Positions 35,593 through 45,151 of a stretch of 64,000 bases of DNA are shown here, piece by piece; position 1 is the stretch's first letter; every line of letters starts with the position of its first letter. The stretch covers positions 62,001-126,000 of the forward strand of contig NZ_RAXT01000004.1 in the NCBI RefSeq assembly GCF_003611475.1, read 5' to 3'. The position numbers and the translations under genes were made by a program. The DNA is from Acinetobacter rongchengensis (GTDB taxonomy: Bacteria; Pseudomonadota; Gammaproteobacteria; Pseudomonadales; Moraxellaceae). The notes beneath the pieces were generated by a model. The model did not search any database and was not told the origin of the DNA. It worked only from the letters and a program-made list of their open reading frames with translations.

Positions 35593-38500
35593 ATGAAACG
35601 TATGTTGATCAATGCAACACATGCCGAAGAAGTTCGCGTTGCACTCATCACTGGCCACCGCCTTTACGACTTTGACTTAGAAAATCGTACGCGTGAGCAA
35701 AAGAAAGCCAACATCTATAAAGGTCACGTTACGCGTGTTGAACCTTCATTAGAAGCAGTATTTGTAGAATATGGAGCAGGTCGTCAAGGTTTCTTGTCGA
35801 TGCGTGAAATTGCCAATACCTATTACAAAGCTGACCCTCGCCAAACTTCAAATATCCGTGAATTGATCACTGAAGGCACTGAACTTTTAGTTCAAGTTGA
35901 AAAAGAAGAACGTGGCAATAAAGGTGCAGCCCTTTCTACTTATATTTCTTTAGCAGGTCGCTATTTAGTTTTAATGCCAAACAACCCAAAAGGTGGTGGT
36001 ATCAGTCGTCAGATTTCAGGTTCAGTTCGTGAAGAATTGAAAGAAATGTTGGCGTCTTTGAACACCCCACGTGGTATGAGCGTTATTGTTCGTACTGCTG
36101 GTATTGGTCGTTCTCAAGAAGAATTACAACTCGATTTACAACATTTGTTAGATCTTTGGGCTCAAATTCAAAATACAGCGAGTTCTGGTCCATCACCAAT
36201 GCTTGTACATCAAGAAGCAGGTGTAGTCACTCGCGCTATCCGTGATTATTTACGTGATGATGTGACTGAGATTTTAATTGATTCTGAACAAGCGTATAAC
36301 GAAGCATATAACTTCGTAAAAGCAGTGATGCCGAATCAAGTTGATAAGCTTAAAACCTATACATTAAATGAACCACTTTTTGCTCATTTTGGTATCGAAA
36401 GCCAAATTCAAACGGCTTATGAACGTGAAGTAAAACTTCCTTCTGGTGGTTCTATTGTCATTGACCAAACTGAAGCGTTAGTTTCAATTGATATTAACTC
36501 TGCAAAATCAACGCGTGGTCACGATGTAGAAGAAACAGCTTTAAGCACTAACTTGGAAGCTGCAGAAGAAATATCACGTCAACTTCGTTTACGTGATATC
36601 GGTGGTTTAGTCGTAATCGACTTCATCGACATGACCAAAGAACGCAATCAGCGTATGGTTGAAGCCAAACTTCGTGAATCAACTCAAAGTGACCGTGCAC
36701 GTATCCAGTTTGGGCAATTGTCACGCTTTGGCTTGATGGAAATGAGTCGTCAACGCTTACGTCCGTCACTCGAAGAAGCAACTGGTTATGTCTGCCCGCG
36801 CTGTCATGGCACAGGTATGGTACGTGACTTACGTTCTTTATCACTTTCAATCATGCGTAAAGTGGAAGAAATTGCACTTCGTGAACGCCATGGTGAAGTT
36901 CAAGTTGAAGTGCCTGTAGAAATCGCTGCATTCTTATTGAATGAAAAGCGTCACAGCCTTGTTTACTTAGAACAAACTTCAAATGTACGTGTGACTGTAT
37001 TGCCACATCCGCATTTAGAAACACCACATTACGAAATTTCGTATAATCCTGAAGGTTTTGCGCCGACTAGCTATGAACGTACAGAAGCGACACGTTCAAG
37101 TGAAAAAGAATTGGGTTACCAATCTTCTGAATGGCATTTAGAGGAAGAGCCAACGCAACCAGCTGGCGCTCCTGCTCAAAATAACAAGCCTCAAAGAAAA
37201 CAACAAAACCAACAACAGCACACTAAACCAGCAGCCGTTCAAGCTCAAGTTACGCAAACATCATCAAGCCCATGTGCTTGGTTAGAAAACTTGTTTGTAC
37301 AAAAGCAAGCAACAACAGTTGATCAATCACGCTCTGCGAACAATGCAGCAGCAGCAATTGAACAAATGGTGAATGGTGGTGCAGTCAGCCGTGGTCAATT
37401 TGGTCAAGTGAATACAACAAGCACTGCAATTGAAGCGCGTATTGTTCCTGAAACCAATGCTTATCTTTCACAAAGCTCTATTCAAAAACAAGAACCTCGT
37501 GAATATGAGAAGTCAGCGGAGAAAGAAGAAAAAGCTCAACGTAATAATAACAATAATAAAAAGCGTAATAAGCACAAAGAACCACGTGAACAATCACCTG
37601 AACAAAATCAGATGATTGAAGAAGTTGTTCAAACATCACATCAAGAACAACGCCAAGAACAGCGTCAGGAACAACGTGATCAAAGACGTCAGCAAAAACA
37701 ACGTCAACAGCACGATCAACAACCTGAAGTAAATGCAGAACAGTCTGTTCCTCGTCGTGATCGTCACAACAATCAACGTCCAAACCGACCAAATCGCCAT
37801 CGTGATCACAATGTGTTTAACGATGAGCAGCAACCAGTCGCTAACAATACTGTCGCTGAACCGAATAAGGCAGTTGTATCGGACAAACAACTTAAAGTTG
37901 AAGTCGTTGATACGCCGCAACATGCGCCATTAACAACCGCTTTAGTCGTGAATGTTGATCAAGCACAGAGTGAAATTTTAGCGTTGAATCAACAACAAGC
38001 TAAAGCACCTGTGAAGACGAAAAGACATGCACCAGCAGAAGCTATAACGGATAAACCCGTTGAAGTCGCTGCACCTGTTGTTGAAGCTAAAAGTGAACCT
38101 GTTGCCATTGAAACTGCACCTGTTCAAATACCTGTGAAACGTGCGAGCAATGATCCACGTCAGAAGCGTCGTGAACAGCGTGCTGCTGCTCAAGCAAAAG
38201 CTGAAACACCTAAAATCACCCCGTCACAAGTACCGACGTTAAATCAGTACACTGTGGGTTCTTTGATCCGTGCAGTTTACGGTGATGATTGTGCAGTTCT
38301 TATCGAACAATTTGGTTTAATTCCAACATTTAACCGTGCACTGCTTAAGTTCACTGAAGAATATGCTGCAACTTTAACAGTTGCCGTAGCACCAGTAGAG
38401 CAAGAAAAGAAACCTGTCACACGTGATGTTGCCATTAACAAAGCTGCGCCTGAAGCACAGCCTGCTGAAATGCTTGATTTAACACCGCCGAAAGCTGTGA

Positions 38501-38964
38501 ATGATCAACGTGTTGCAAATGACCCACGTGAGCGTCGTCGTTTAGCAAAACAAGCAGCGGTACAAGCGAAGCAAGAGCATCAAGCTGAACTTGAAAATAA
38601 CCAAACTCAAGTGAAAGCTGCGGAAACGACTGTAGAAGTCACTGCACCTCAAGCAGAAAATACCCCTGTTGAAGTACAGGCTGAAACTGTTGTTGATACA
38701 ACAACTCAAGCAGCTGCTGAAATAGTGCCTGTTGAGGTTCAGGAAACTGAAGCAGCAATTGAAGTTCAAGCTGAACCAGCCGTTGCAACTGAAACACCAA
38801 ACGCAAAGGAAGAAACTCAGCAATCTTTGGCTTTGGACACCACAGCGAAGGAAAAAACGAGTAAACATGACGAAGTAGAAGTTTCAACTGATGAAAAACC
38901 TGCCCGCCCTCGTCGCCCTCGTGGACGTCCACCAAAGAAAACGACGCCGCCAACGGCAGAATAA
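35593..38964 (+). CDS. rne: Ribonuclease E
   Basis: An 1123-residue RNase E. The catalytic half (1-~500) has an S1 domain, DNase I-like motifs with '[12 protein letters not shown]' (about residue 298) and '[16 protein letters not shown]' (about 340), and the Zn-link 'CPRCHGTG' (about 400). The C-terminal half is disordered and rich in Q, E, K, R and A, with imperfect '[14 protein letters not shown]' repeats and a basic '[12 protein letters not shown]' tail resembling an AT-hook. It cleaves single-stranded AU-rich RNA and scaffolds the degradosome at the membrane. Autoregulation through the long leader is probable. Confidence 0.96.
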   Translation: MKRMLINATHAEEVRVALITGHRLYDFDLENRTREQKKANIYKGHVTRVEPSLEAVFVEYGAGRQGFLSMREIANTYYKADPRQTSNIRELITEGTELLVQVEKEERGNKGAALSTYISLAGRYLVLMPNNPKGGGISRQISGSVREELKEMLASLNTPRGMSVIVRTAGIGRSQEELQLDLQHLLDLWAQIQNTASSGPSPMLVHQEAGVVTRAIRDYLRDDVTEILIDSEQAYNEAYNFVKAVMPNQVDKLKTYTLNEPLFAHFGIESQIQTAYEREVKLPSGGSIVIDQTEALVSIDINSAKSTRGHDVEETALSTNLEAAEEISRQLRLRDIGGLVVIDFIDMTKERNQRMVEAKLRESTQSDRARIQFGQLSRFGLMEMSRQRLRPSLEEATGYVCPRCHGTGMVRDLRSLSLSIMRKVEEIALRERHGEVQVEVPVEIAAFLLNEKRHSLVYLEQTSNVRVTVLPHPHLETPHYEISYNPEGFAPTSYERTEATRSSEKELGYQSSEWHLEEEPTQPAGAPAQNNKPQRKQQNQQQHTKPAAVQAQVTQTSSSPCAWLENLFVQKQATTVDQSRSANNAAAAIEQMVNGGAVSRGQFGQVNTTSTAIEARIVPETNAYLSQSSIQKQEPREYEKSAEKEEKAQRNNNNNKKRNKHKEPREQSPEQNQMIEEVVQTSHQEQRQEQRQEQRDQRRQQKQRQQHDQQPEVNAEQSVPRRDRHNNQRPNRPNRHRDHNVFNDEQQPVANNTVAEPNKAVVSDKQLKVEVVDTPQHAPLTTALVVNVDQAQSEILALNQQQAKAPVKTKRHAPAEAITDKPVEVAAPVVEAKSEPVAIETAPVQIPVKRASNDPRQKRREQRAAAQAKAETPKITPSQVPTLNQYTVGSLIRAVYGDDCAVLIEQFGLIPTFNRALLKFTEEYAATLTVAVAPVEQEKKPVTRDVAINKAAPEAQPAEMLDLTPPKAVNDQRVANDPRERRRLAKQAAVQAKQEHQAELENNQTQVKAAETTVEVTAPQAENTPVEVQAETVVDTTTQAAAEIVPVEVQETEAAIEVQAEPAVATETPNAKEETQQSLALDTTAKEKTSKHDEVEVSTDEKPARPRRPRGRPPKKTTPPTAE

Positions 38965-39000
38965 CTGGCTATTATTTGCATAAAATATAGCGAGAAAAGA

Positions 39001-39032
39001 AAACCTAGTCATTTCGATGGCTAGGTTTTTTT
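39001..39032 (+). terminator. Terminator of rne
   Basis: An 11-bp stem with one G-T pair (39001-39011 with 39018-39028), followed by seven T. Confidence 0.88.
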
Positions 39033-39226
39033 GTTATTTTGAAAGAATTATAAATACATTTGTCAGATTAGGTTGATTGCACTAGACCAAAACCATTAAA
39101 AAGACACGTGTAAATTGGATTATTTTATTTCCATGTTTTGCTTTACCTCAAAATGTGAAAATAACAATACTGCATTTATGATGCTCTAAAAATTGTATCG
39201 GATTACGAAAAATAAATAGGATTGAT

Positions 39227-41068
39227 ATGAGTCAAACAACCCAGACCGATCTCATCGGATTTGCTGATGTAGCAGAACGCTTACCGCAGTTAATAAGTAA
39301 ACTTCCCAATATATTGACTGGTCTAAAACAAGCATATATTAGAACGCCAAAAACACCCACTGGTCTAGGTTTAGCTTTTGAACGTGCTGTCAAGCGTAAT
39401 CCCTATGGAGATGCTCTATTATTTGAAAATCAACGTTACAGTTATCAAGAGTTAAACAATTGGGCAAACCAGATTGCTCACTTTTATCTATCTAAAGGGA
39501 TTAAAAAAGGCGATGTGATCACGGTAATGATCGAAAATCGCCCTGAACTGATTGTTTCGGTTATTGCACTTGCCAAGATCGGTGTCACCACAGCATTAGT
39601 TAATACGTCACAAACAGGTAAAGTGTTGGCGCATAGCATCAACTTAGTCAACCCTGTTGCCATCATTGTTGGCGAAGAATGTCGTGCTGCTGTAGATGCA
39701 ATTCGTCAAGACTTAAATATTACACAAGATCGTTTTCATTGGTTTGCTGACCAAGAAACCTTCAAACAACCTGGCACTGCACCACAAGGTTTTATCAACC
39801 TTGCAGAACAAATTGACTCATTCCCTAAATTCAATCCATCTACAACCCACAGCGTAACTGGTAAAGATGGTTTATTTTATATTTATACCTCAGGAACAAC
39901 GGGATTACCTAAAGCTGTCATCTTCACCAATAGCCGCTGGACACTGGCTTATGGAACTTATGGTCATATCTTAAATCTTGGTGAAGACGATGTCATGTAT
40001 TGTACCCTACCACTTTATCATGCGACAGGCATGGTGGTGTGTTGGTGTGGCGTGATTGCTGGTGGTTCAGCACTTGCAATCCGTCGTAAATTTTCAACTT
40101 CGTCATTTTGGTCTGATGTTAAAAAATTCGATGCATCTGCAATTGGTTATGTCGGCGAACTGTGCCGTTATCTTATAGATGCGCCACCATCAGAACTTGA
40201 CCGCGCTCATCGTGTTACTAAAATGATTGGTAATGGTATGCGCCCTAATATTTGGGGTAAATTCAAACAACGTTTTGGTATTAAAGAAATTTTAGAGCTA
40301 TATGCTTCAAGTGAAGGCAATGTAGGTTTTAGCAATATTTTTAACTTTGACAATACGGTTGGTTTCTCTCCAACGCCTTACGCGATTGTTCAATTTGATA
40401 AAGACAAGAATGAACCTGTTCGTGATTCAAATGGTCATTGTTGTAAAGTTAAAAAAGGCGAAGTTGGTCTATTGATTGGAAAAATTACCAGTCGTTCGCC
40501 TTTTGATGGATATACAGATCCTGAAAAAAATAAATCTGTGATTATGAAAGATGTCTTCCAAAAGGGAGATTCATATTTTATCACTGGTGATTTAGTCCGA
40601 GATATTGGCTTCCGTCATGCACAATTTATCGACCGTTTAGGAGATACTTTCCGTTGGAAAGGTGAAAACGTATCAACTACAGAAGTTGAAAATATTGTCA
40701 GTGAATATCCTAAAATTACTGAAGCCGTGGTTTATGGTGTTGAAATCCCAAATACCAATGGCCGTGCGGGTATGGCTGCAATCACCCTTCATGAGGGAGA
40801 GTGCCTAACCGATGAAGATTTGCAGCAAATGGTGGCTGAGTTTAAAAAACAGTTGCCTGCTTATGCTGTTCCAGTCTTTTTACGTATACAACAGGCTGTT
40901 GAAACGACAGGTACCTTTAAATATCAGAAGAATAAATTGAAAGAACAAGCATTCTACCCAAGTAAAACCTCTGATCGTTTATTGGTCTTACTACCAAGTA
41001 AAACAGCTTATTGCGATGTAAATGCTGAAATTATTGCCAATATTGAAGCATACCAATACCGTTTCTAA
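39227..41068 (+). CDS. Long-chain acyl-CoA synthetase (FATP/FadD-like)
   Basis: A 613-residue adenylate-forming enzyme. The AMP-binding P-loop is 'FYIYTSGTTGLPKAV'; 'LYASSEGNVGF' and 'ITGDLVRDIGFRHAQFIDRL' then 'FRWKGENVSTTEVE' mark the ATP and linker motifs. It activates long or very long fatty acids to CoA thioesters. The layout resembles the fatty-acid-transport-protein type rather than E. coli FadD. It could feed the lipid-modifying cluster beyond the tRNA genes, but that is only proximity. A weak stem follows the gene. Confidence 0.88.
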   Translation: MSQTTQTDLIGFADVAERLPQLISKLPNILTGLKQAYIRTPKTPTGLGLAFERAVKRNPYGDALLFENQRYSYQELNNWANQIAHFYLSKGIKKGDVITVMIENRPELIVSVIALAKIGVTTALVNTSQTGKVLAHSINLVNPVAIIVGEECRAAVDAIRQDLNITQDRFHWFADQETFKQPGTAPQGFINLAEQIDSFPKFNPSTTHSVTGKDGLFYIYTSGTTGLPKAVIFTNSRWTLAYGTYGHILNLGEDDVMYCTLPLYHATGMVVCWCGVIAGGSALAIRRKFSTSSFWSDVKKFDASAIGYVGELCRYLIDAPPSELDRAHRVTKMIGNGMRPNIWGKFKQRFGIKEILELYASSEGNVGFSNIFNFDNTVGFSPTPYAIVQFDKDKNEPVRDSNGHCCKVKKGEVGLLIGKITSRSPFDGYTDPEKNKSVIMKDVFQKGDSYFITGDLVRDIGFRHAQFIDRLGDTFRWKGENVSTTEVENIVSEYPKITEAVVYGVEIPNTNGRAGMAAITLHEGECLTDEDLQQMVAEFKKQLPAYAVPVFLRIQQAVETTGTFKYQKNKLKEQAFYPSKTSDRLLVLLPSKTAYCDVNAEIIANIEAYQYRF

Positions 41069-41078
41069 GTCAAATTCA

Positions 41079-41102
41079 AGCCATTTCTCCTGAGGAATGG
41101 CT
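41079..41102 (+). terminator. Weak stem after the acyl-CoA synthetase
   Basis: AGCCATTTC (41079-41087) with GGAATGGCT-type partner (41094-41102), nine pairs including one G-T; only three T follow. Confidence 0.5.
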
Positions 41103-41151
41103 AAATTTGTGTTATTTATAACCGAACGTTGCAAACTTTATTAATTTTCAC

Positions 41152-41179
41152 TTGCGCTCTATCAATAACTTGCTAAAAT
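41152..41179 (+). promoter_or_regulatory. Promoter of the tRNA-Lys array
   Basis: TTGCGC (41152-41157) and TAAAAT (41174-41179), 16 bp apart, followed by the GC-rich stretch ACGCTCC typical of growth-rate-controlled stable RNA promoters. Confidence 0.65.
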
Positions 41180-41251
41180 ACGCTCCATCAAAACAAAGTA
41201 GTGTTAAATATTTTTTACACTGCGTATTTAAGTGAAAACTTAAATATATGT

Positions 41252-41327
41252 GGGTCGTTAGCTCAGCTGGTAGAGCAGCGGACTTTTAATCCGTTGGTCC
41301 CGCGTTCGAATCGCGGACGACCCACCA
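41252..41327 (+). tRNA. tRNA-Lys (anticodon TTT), copy 1
   Basis: 76 bases with encoded CCA. Acceptor GGGTCGT pairs with ACGACCC; D arm GCTC/GAGC; anticodon arm GCGGA-CTTTTAA-TCCGT with anticodon TTT; T arm CCGCG-TTCGAAT-CGCGG. Confidence 0.98.
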
Positions 41328-41346
41328 CTTATTTTGATTCCTTGAT

Positions 41347-41422
41347 GGGTCGTTAGCTCAGCTGGTAGAGCAGCGGACTTTTAATCCGTTGGTCCCGCGT
41401 TCGAATCGCGGACGACCCACCA
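41347..41422 (+). tRNA. tRNA-Lys (anticodon TTT), copy 2
   Basis: Identical in sequence to copy 1 and 19 bases downstream of it, so processed from the same precursor. Confidence 0.98.
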
Positions 41423-41523
41423 TCTCTTTGTAAAATCTAATTTTACATACCTGCTCAGGTCGAATGTTTTAAGAAAACCCTTTTCTAAAAGCTTCAACGA
41501 ATCTCTTTCGTACACCTCGCTCA

Positions 41524-41599
41524 GGGTCGTTAGCTCAGCTGGTAGAGCAGCGGACTTTTAATCCGTTGGTCCCGCGTTCGAATCGCGGACGACCCACCA
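41524..41599 (+). tRNA. tRNA-Lys (anticodon TTT), copy 3
   Basis: Identical to copies 1 and 2. A 101-base spacer separates it from copy 2 and contains a perfect 8-bp hairpin (TGTAAAAT/ATTTTACA, 41429-41447). Confidence 0.98.
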
Positions 41600-42018
41600 T
41601 TAATTTTAAAACCCTTTCTACATATCATATTGTGACTATAATTAATTCACATCTTTAAATGCTTTGAATTAGATCAAACATCAATTCTAGATCATTCGCT
41701 CGTTGTCGTTCTTTTTTCCACGCTCAAGATGTACATCCAATTTTAGATGCAATTACAGTAATTACACCCAAATAAAAAGATAGCCCTTTTTAAACTCAAT
41801 GACGAAGTGTGCATCTCTTGGTTTGATTTCAGGTATGTATCTTCATTTTTTATCGCTGCATCCTTTCAAGAAAGTACTTTCTAATCATCTCGGAAGTTCA
41901 GTGAAAAATTTAATCTTTGATTCCCATAATTTTATTCAATGAGTTGTCTTTAGTATCTATTTTCACATTCTGTTCACAGCATGCTGCCTAAAGTATAAAT
42001 ATAAACTTAATACGGACA
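41600..42018. other. Intergenic region between tRNA-Lys array and lipid cluster
   Basis: About 420 bases with no gene. Near its right end lies the TTCACA direct repeat and a TATAAA, giving the promoter of the SnoaL-like lipoprotein. No clear tRNA terminator was found. Confidence 0.45.
41962..41978 (+). promoter_or_regulatory. Candidate response-regulator box, plus-strand operon
   Basis: TTCACA (41962-41967), five bases, TTCACA (41973-41978): a direct repeat with 11-bp period, the typical layout for OmpR/PhoP-type regulators. A TATAAA (41994-41999) follows. Matching boxes precede the desaturase and lipocalin genes of the same cluster. Confidence 0.6.
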
Positions 42019-42024
42019 GTGATC

Positions 42025-42597
42025 ATGAGACACGTAAAAACAATAATAGTAGCAGCCTTGTCTTTACCGCTGCTATTGTTAGCAGGATGTAAAAGTATTC
42101 CCAGTTATTCATCCGATTATGCAAAAGCGAGAACCAATATCCAAGGTATTGAGCTGGATGAGGCAAAAGCATTGGATATTGGTCACCGCTTTACTTCAGC
42201 CTTTAATACATTAGGAACACCCGCATTTGTTGAAAGCGCTGGAGCGCTGTATGCCGATCAACTTTTTATTAATGATACCTTGACTCAATTTTCATCGCGC
42301 AAAAATTTAATTGAGCATTTTCAAGGCATGAACAAACGGGTCAGTAACGTCAGTGTCAAACTAATAAATGCATCTTACCATTTGGACTCTGCCTATGTGC
42401 ATTGGCATATGACTTATGACTTTAAGATGTTCGGCATAACTCGAAGCATGAATTCTTATGGCATTAGTGAAATAAAGCTCGATGCAAACAATAAGATTAT
42501 TTTTCAACAAGACTTTTGGGACCCTGCGAATGGTCTATACCGTTCTTTACCTTATGTAGGAGGTGCTTATTCATGGGTATTACCTTTCAAAAATTAG
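42025..42597 (+). CDS. SnoaL/NTF2-like lipoprotein
   Basis: A 190-residue predicted lipoprotein (lipobox L-L-A-G-C, Cys about residue 22 from ATG 42025; a GTG at 42019 also opens the frame). The mature part has the nuclear-transport-factor-2 layout: 'LDIGHRFTSAFNTLG', a middle 'LIEHFQGMNKRVSNVSVKL' and 'VHWHMTYDF'. The end is 'QDFWDPANGLYRSLPYVGGA', strongly like the NTF2 proteins in ChrR-type light-stress clusters. It starts the plus-strand operon and overlaps the next gene by 25 bases. Ligand unknown; attachment to the outer membrane is inferred. Confidence 0.75.
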   Translation: MRHVKTIIVAALSLPLLLLAGCKSIPSYSSDYAKARTNIQGIELDEAKALDIGHRFTSAFNTLGTPAFVESAGALYADQLFINDTLTQFSSRKNLIEHFQGMNKRVSNVSVKLINASYHLDSAYVHWHMTYDFKMFGITRSMNSYGISEIKLDANNKIIFQQDFWDPANGLYRSLPYVGGAYSWVLPFKN

Positions 42598-43073
42598 CAA
42601 TAAGCACTGCTCTGCTCATACTCGGGAGCATCACTTCATGGGCGCAGGCACAAACATTAAATAAATGTGGTCATGGACCGCTGATGGTAGGTCAAAAACA
42701 GGTGGGCGTTGCCAGTTATTATGCTCAGAATTGTGCCCAGCGATGGCAAGACCAGAATATTCAGATGGATTTTTCTTATACACAAAATATTCCAGAGTGG
42801 GCATTTAAACGTGCTGCCACGCATCTGCTCAAACGCAATGTCAAAGACTCTCAAATAGTGACTATCTTTAATCCAATCACAGATTTATATCGTCCAGTCA
42901 AAACAGGTGATCTATACCGATTAAAATATATACATGCGACACAAGCACTAAGCCTATCTCTAAACCAGCAAATCTTAGGGCAGCTTCAACACCCGCTTGC
43001 TCAACAATATTTTAATATATGGCTTGGTCCTCAGCCATTTAATGCTAAATTGAAACAGCAATTATTAAATTAG
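42573..43073 (+). CDS. Chalcone-isomerase-like periplasmic protein
   Basis: A 166-residue secreted protein: signal peptide with 'LLILGSITSWAQAQ' and probable cleavage after AQA. The C-terminal 'YFNIWLGPQPFNAKLKQQLL' and the 'MDFSYTQNIPEWAFKRA' segment fit the bacterial chalcone-isomerase-like domain, a fatty-acid-binding fold without proven enzyme activity. ATG 42573 has a perfect GGAGGT site eight bases upstream, which decides the start against the longer open frame. It lies inside the end of the lipoprotein gene and just before the response regulator. Confidence 0.7.
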   Translation: MGITFQKLAISTALLILGSITSWAQAQTLNKCGHGPLMVGQKQVGVASYYAQNCAQRWQDQNIQMDFSYTQNIPEWAFKRAATHLLKRNVKDSQIVTIFNPITDLYRPVKTGDLYRLKYIHATQALSLSLNQQILGQLQHPLAQQYFNIWLGPQPFNAKLKQQLLN

Positions 43074-43085
43074 TATCCTTAAGCT

Positions 43086-43772
43086 ATGTCCAAACATTTT
43101 ATTCTAATGGTTGAAGACCATTATGAACTGGCTTCTACCTTATGCGAGTTTCTAGAAGAGCATGACTTTGTGGTGGATCATGCTCGGAATCTGAATGCTG
43201 CCCGCCAGCTACTCAAACAGCAACGGTATCATATTTTACTTTTAGATATTAACTTGCCAGATGGTTCAGGCTATGAACTGTGTGAATGGCTACGCAATGA
43301 AGCAGGCTTGGATCTGCCAGTACTGATGCTGACGGCTCGGGATACACTTGACGATAAACTCAAAGGTTTTCATTCGGGCACAGACGATTACTTAGTCAAG
43401 CCCTTTGACTTTAACGAGCTGGTGATGCGGATCAAAGCCTTGATCAAACGTTCATTAGGTGAAGTATCTAACAATCGCCTGCAAATTCATGATCTTATTT
43501 TAGATCCAACCAGACAGCAACTGACCCGAGCTGGACAAATCATTGAATTACCTCCAATTCAATTCAAGCTACTGAAACTGCTGATGCGTCATTCACCTAA
43601 AGTCCTGACCAAACAGGAAATCATGATGGAACTTTGGGGAGATGAGGAGCCAGAAAGCGATGCTTTACGCAGCCATATCTATAATCTACGTAAGTTGGTT
43701 GATAAACCCTTTCAACAAAAACTAATTCATACCATATCTGGCATCGGTTTAAAGATTGCTTTAGAAGCCTAG
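43086..43772 (+). CDS. OmpR-family response regulator
   Basis: A 228-residue regulator. Receiver domain: acidic pair Glu10/Asp11, phospho-acceptor Asp54 in 'LLLDINLPDGSG', Thr83 and Lys105 in 'YLVKPFDF'. C-terminal winged helix (about 130-225) with 'LPPIQFKLLKLLMRHSPKV' and 'DALRSHIYNLRKLVD'. The cognate kinase is the converging gene 43790-45112. Its likely targets are the cluster promoters carrying TTCACA direct repeats, including its own operon. Confidence 0.93.
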   Translation: MSKHFILMVEDHYELASTLCEFLEEHDFVVDHARNLNAARQLLKQQRYHILLLDINLPDGSGYELCEWLRNEAGLDLPVLMLTARDTLDDKLKGFHSGTDDYLVKPFDFNELVMRIKALIKRSLGEVSNNRLQIHDLILDPTRQQLTRAGQIIELPPIQFKLLKLLMRHSPKVLTKQEIMMELWGDEEPESDALRSHIYNLRKLVDKPFQQKLIHTISGIGLKIALEA

Positions 43773-43789
43773 TCTTTTAAAGCTGAGTC

Positions 43790-45112
43790 TTAATTTAAAT
43801 ACACCACTACAATCAGCCCAGTGGTCATTTTAAGATCAACATCCTGATGGGTAGTGAGATAATACTGCCGGTCAAATAGTTCCACCCGCCAACTAAGTTG
43901 TTTGCATAGCTTCTGTACCAATTGTAGACCAATACCATGTCCTTTAATCTCCAGTTGCAACCGCTGGCAGGACAGTTCCTGAACTTTGGTGTTATTCGGC
44001 AACGGAATACCGACCCCATTGTCGGCAATCAGCACTTTATTTTTTTGTAGAATGATATCAATTTCTGTGCCTTGAGAATAATTCAGTGCATTACGCAGAA
44101 TATTGTCAAACACCATTTTGGTCATAGATGGATAAAGTTGACGTGGCTGTTCATCTAGAATTTTTTGCAGATCAATCTGCATGCCTTTGTTATGACTAAC
44201 ACGATCTAAGTCGTGAACGAGTTCATCCAATAACTGTGACAACATGGTCGGTTCAGCAGTTAAAGTATTGGTTGTATTACGTGCAATAGCCAACAAGGTA
44301 TCGACCAGCAGTTGCATGTCATCAATGGTGTTATGTAGGCGGCTAAATGACTTGTTGTCACCATAACGGGCCTGACACAATTGTACATTACCTTTTAAAA
44401 TCGTCAGAGGCGTACGCAGCTCATGGCTAACATCTCCAGTAAATTCACGTTCACGCTGAATAAACTCACTTAACACTTGATGATATTTTTCTAAGGCCTG
44501 CTTAAGATATTCTGCTTCTAGATTGGAATCGGTTCGAATATCCTGAAACGGCGATGTTTGATTTTTCTGATGTTCCCAGTCAATATGCTCCAGTGCATTG
44601 GCTAGGCGGGTAATCGGAGAAAAGTAGCGCCGAGCACGACGGTTCCACCACCATAGCACACTATACAGTACAAATAGACTGACCATCAGCGGTGCTAGAC
44701 CAAACAACCAAACCAATTTATTGACATTACTTTCGCCAAATACTAACAGGACATGCTGTCCATCTTTATCACCATAAACAGTCATGCGTTCCTTGCCATC
44801 GACAAAATGTCGATTTACCCCTTGCTCAAGCCGCATGTGTCGAAATTGGGCTGGTGGTACATCATTCCAGCGGTATCCATACAGGTTTTTAGTATCAGGT
44901 AGTTCTGCGGCTGGATTACGTTCTAGCCGCTGCCAGTAATGTGACATTTCCTGTTCCAACGCCGTTCTGAGCAAGGAACCCTTGATTACCCAAGCACTAC
45001 AGGCGATCCCGATCACCACAGACAGGGCAATAAAACCGATTTGCAGCCAGTAGTAGCGGTTAAACACTTCGCCTAGAGGATGATCGCGTTTGTCCCTAAA
45101 TAGCCTTAACAT
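43790..45112 (-). CDS. Sensor histidine kinase
   Basis: About 440 residues from ATG 45112, which has GGGGA upstream; a TTG at 45151 opens the frame. Two membrane segments (about residues 23-45 and 133-155 from the ATG) flank a periplasmic domain of about 90 residues. A HAMP-like linker is followed by the H box 'REFTGDVSHELRTPLT' (His about 230), N box 'VFDNILRNALNYS', and G boxes 'IADNGVGIP' and 'GHGIGLQLV'. It is the last gene of the minus-strand lipid operon and converges with its response regulator. The sensed signal is unknown. Confidence 0.93.
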   Translation of the reverse strand: MLRLFRDKRDHPLGEVFNRYYWLQIGFIALSVVIGIACSAWVIKGSLLRTALEQEMSHYWQRLERNPAAELPDTKNLYGYRWNDVPPAQFRHMRLEQGVNRHFVDGKERMTVYGDKDGQHVLLVFGESNVNKLVWLFGLAPLMVSLFVLYSVLWWWNRRARRYFSPITRLANALEHIDWEHQKNQTSPFQDIRTDSNLEAEYLKQALEKYHQVLSEFIQREREFTGDVSHELRTPLTILKGNVQLCQARYGDNKSFSRLHNTIDDMQLLVDTLLAIARNTTNTLTAEPTMLSQLLDELVHDLDRVSHNKGMQIDLQKILDEQPRQLYPSMTKMVFDNILRNALNYSQGTEIDIILQKNKVLIADNGVGIPLPNNTKVQELSCQRLQLEIKGHGIGLQLVQKLCKQLSWRVELFDRQYYLTTHQDVDLKMTTGLIVVVYLN

Positions 45113-45151
45113 TGCTATATTCCCCGCTGACCCATCAGATGCATCGTTCAA

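Noticed and set aside
37478-38953. Several antisense open frames of 70-110 codons inside the rne tail
   Set aside because: They mirror the repetitive Q/E/K-rich coding DNA of rne, have no recognisable domains and no ribosome binding sites.
41252-41599. Direct repeats that could suggest a CRISPR array
   Set aside because: The three repeat units are complete tRNA-Lys genes with all arms and encoded CCA; spacers are 19 and 101 bases.
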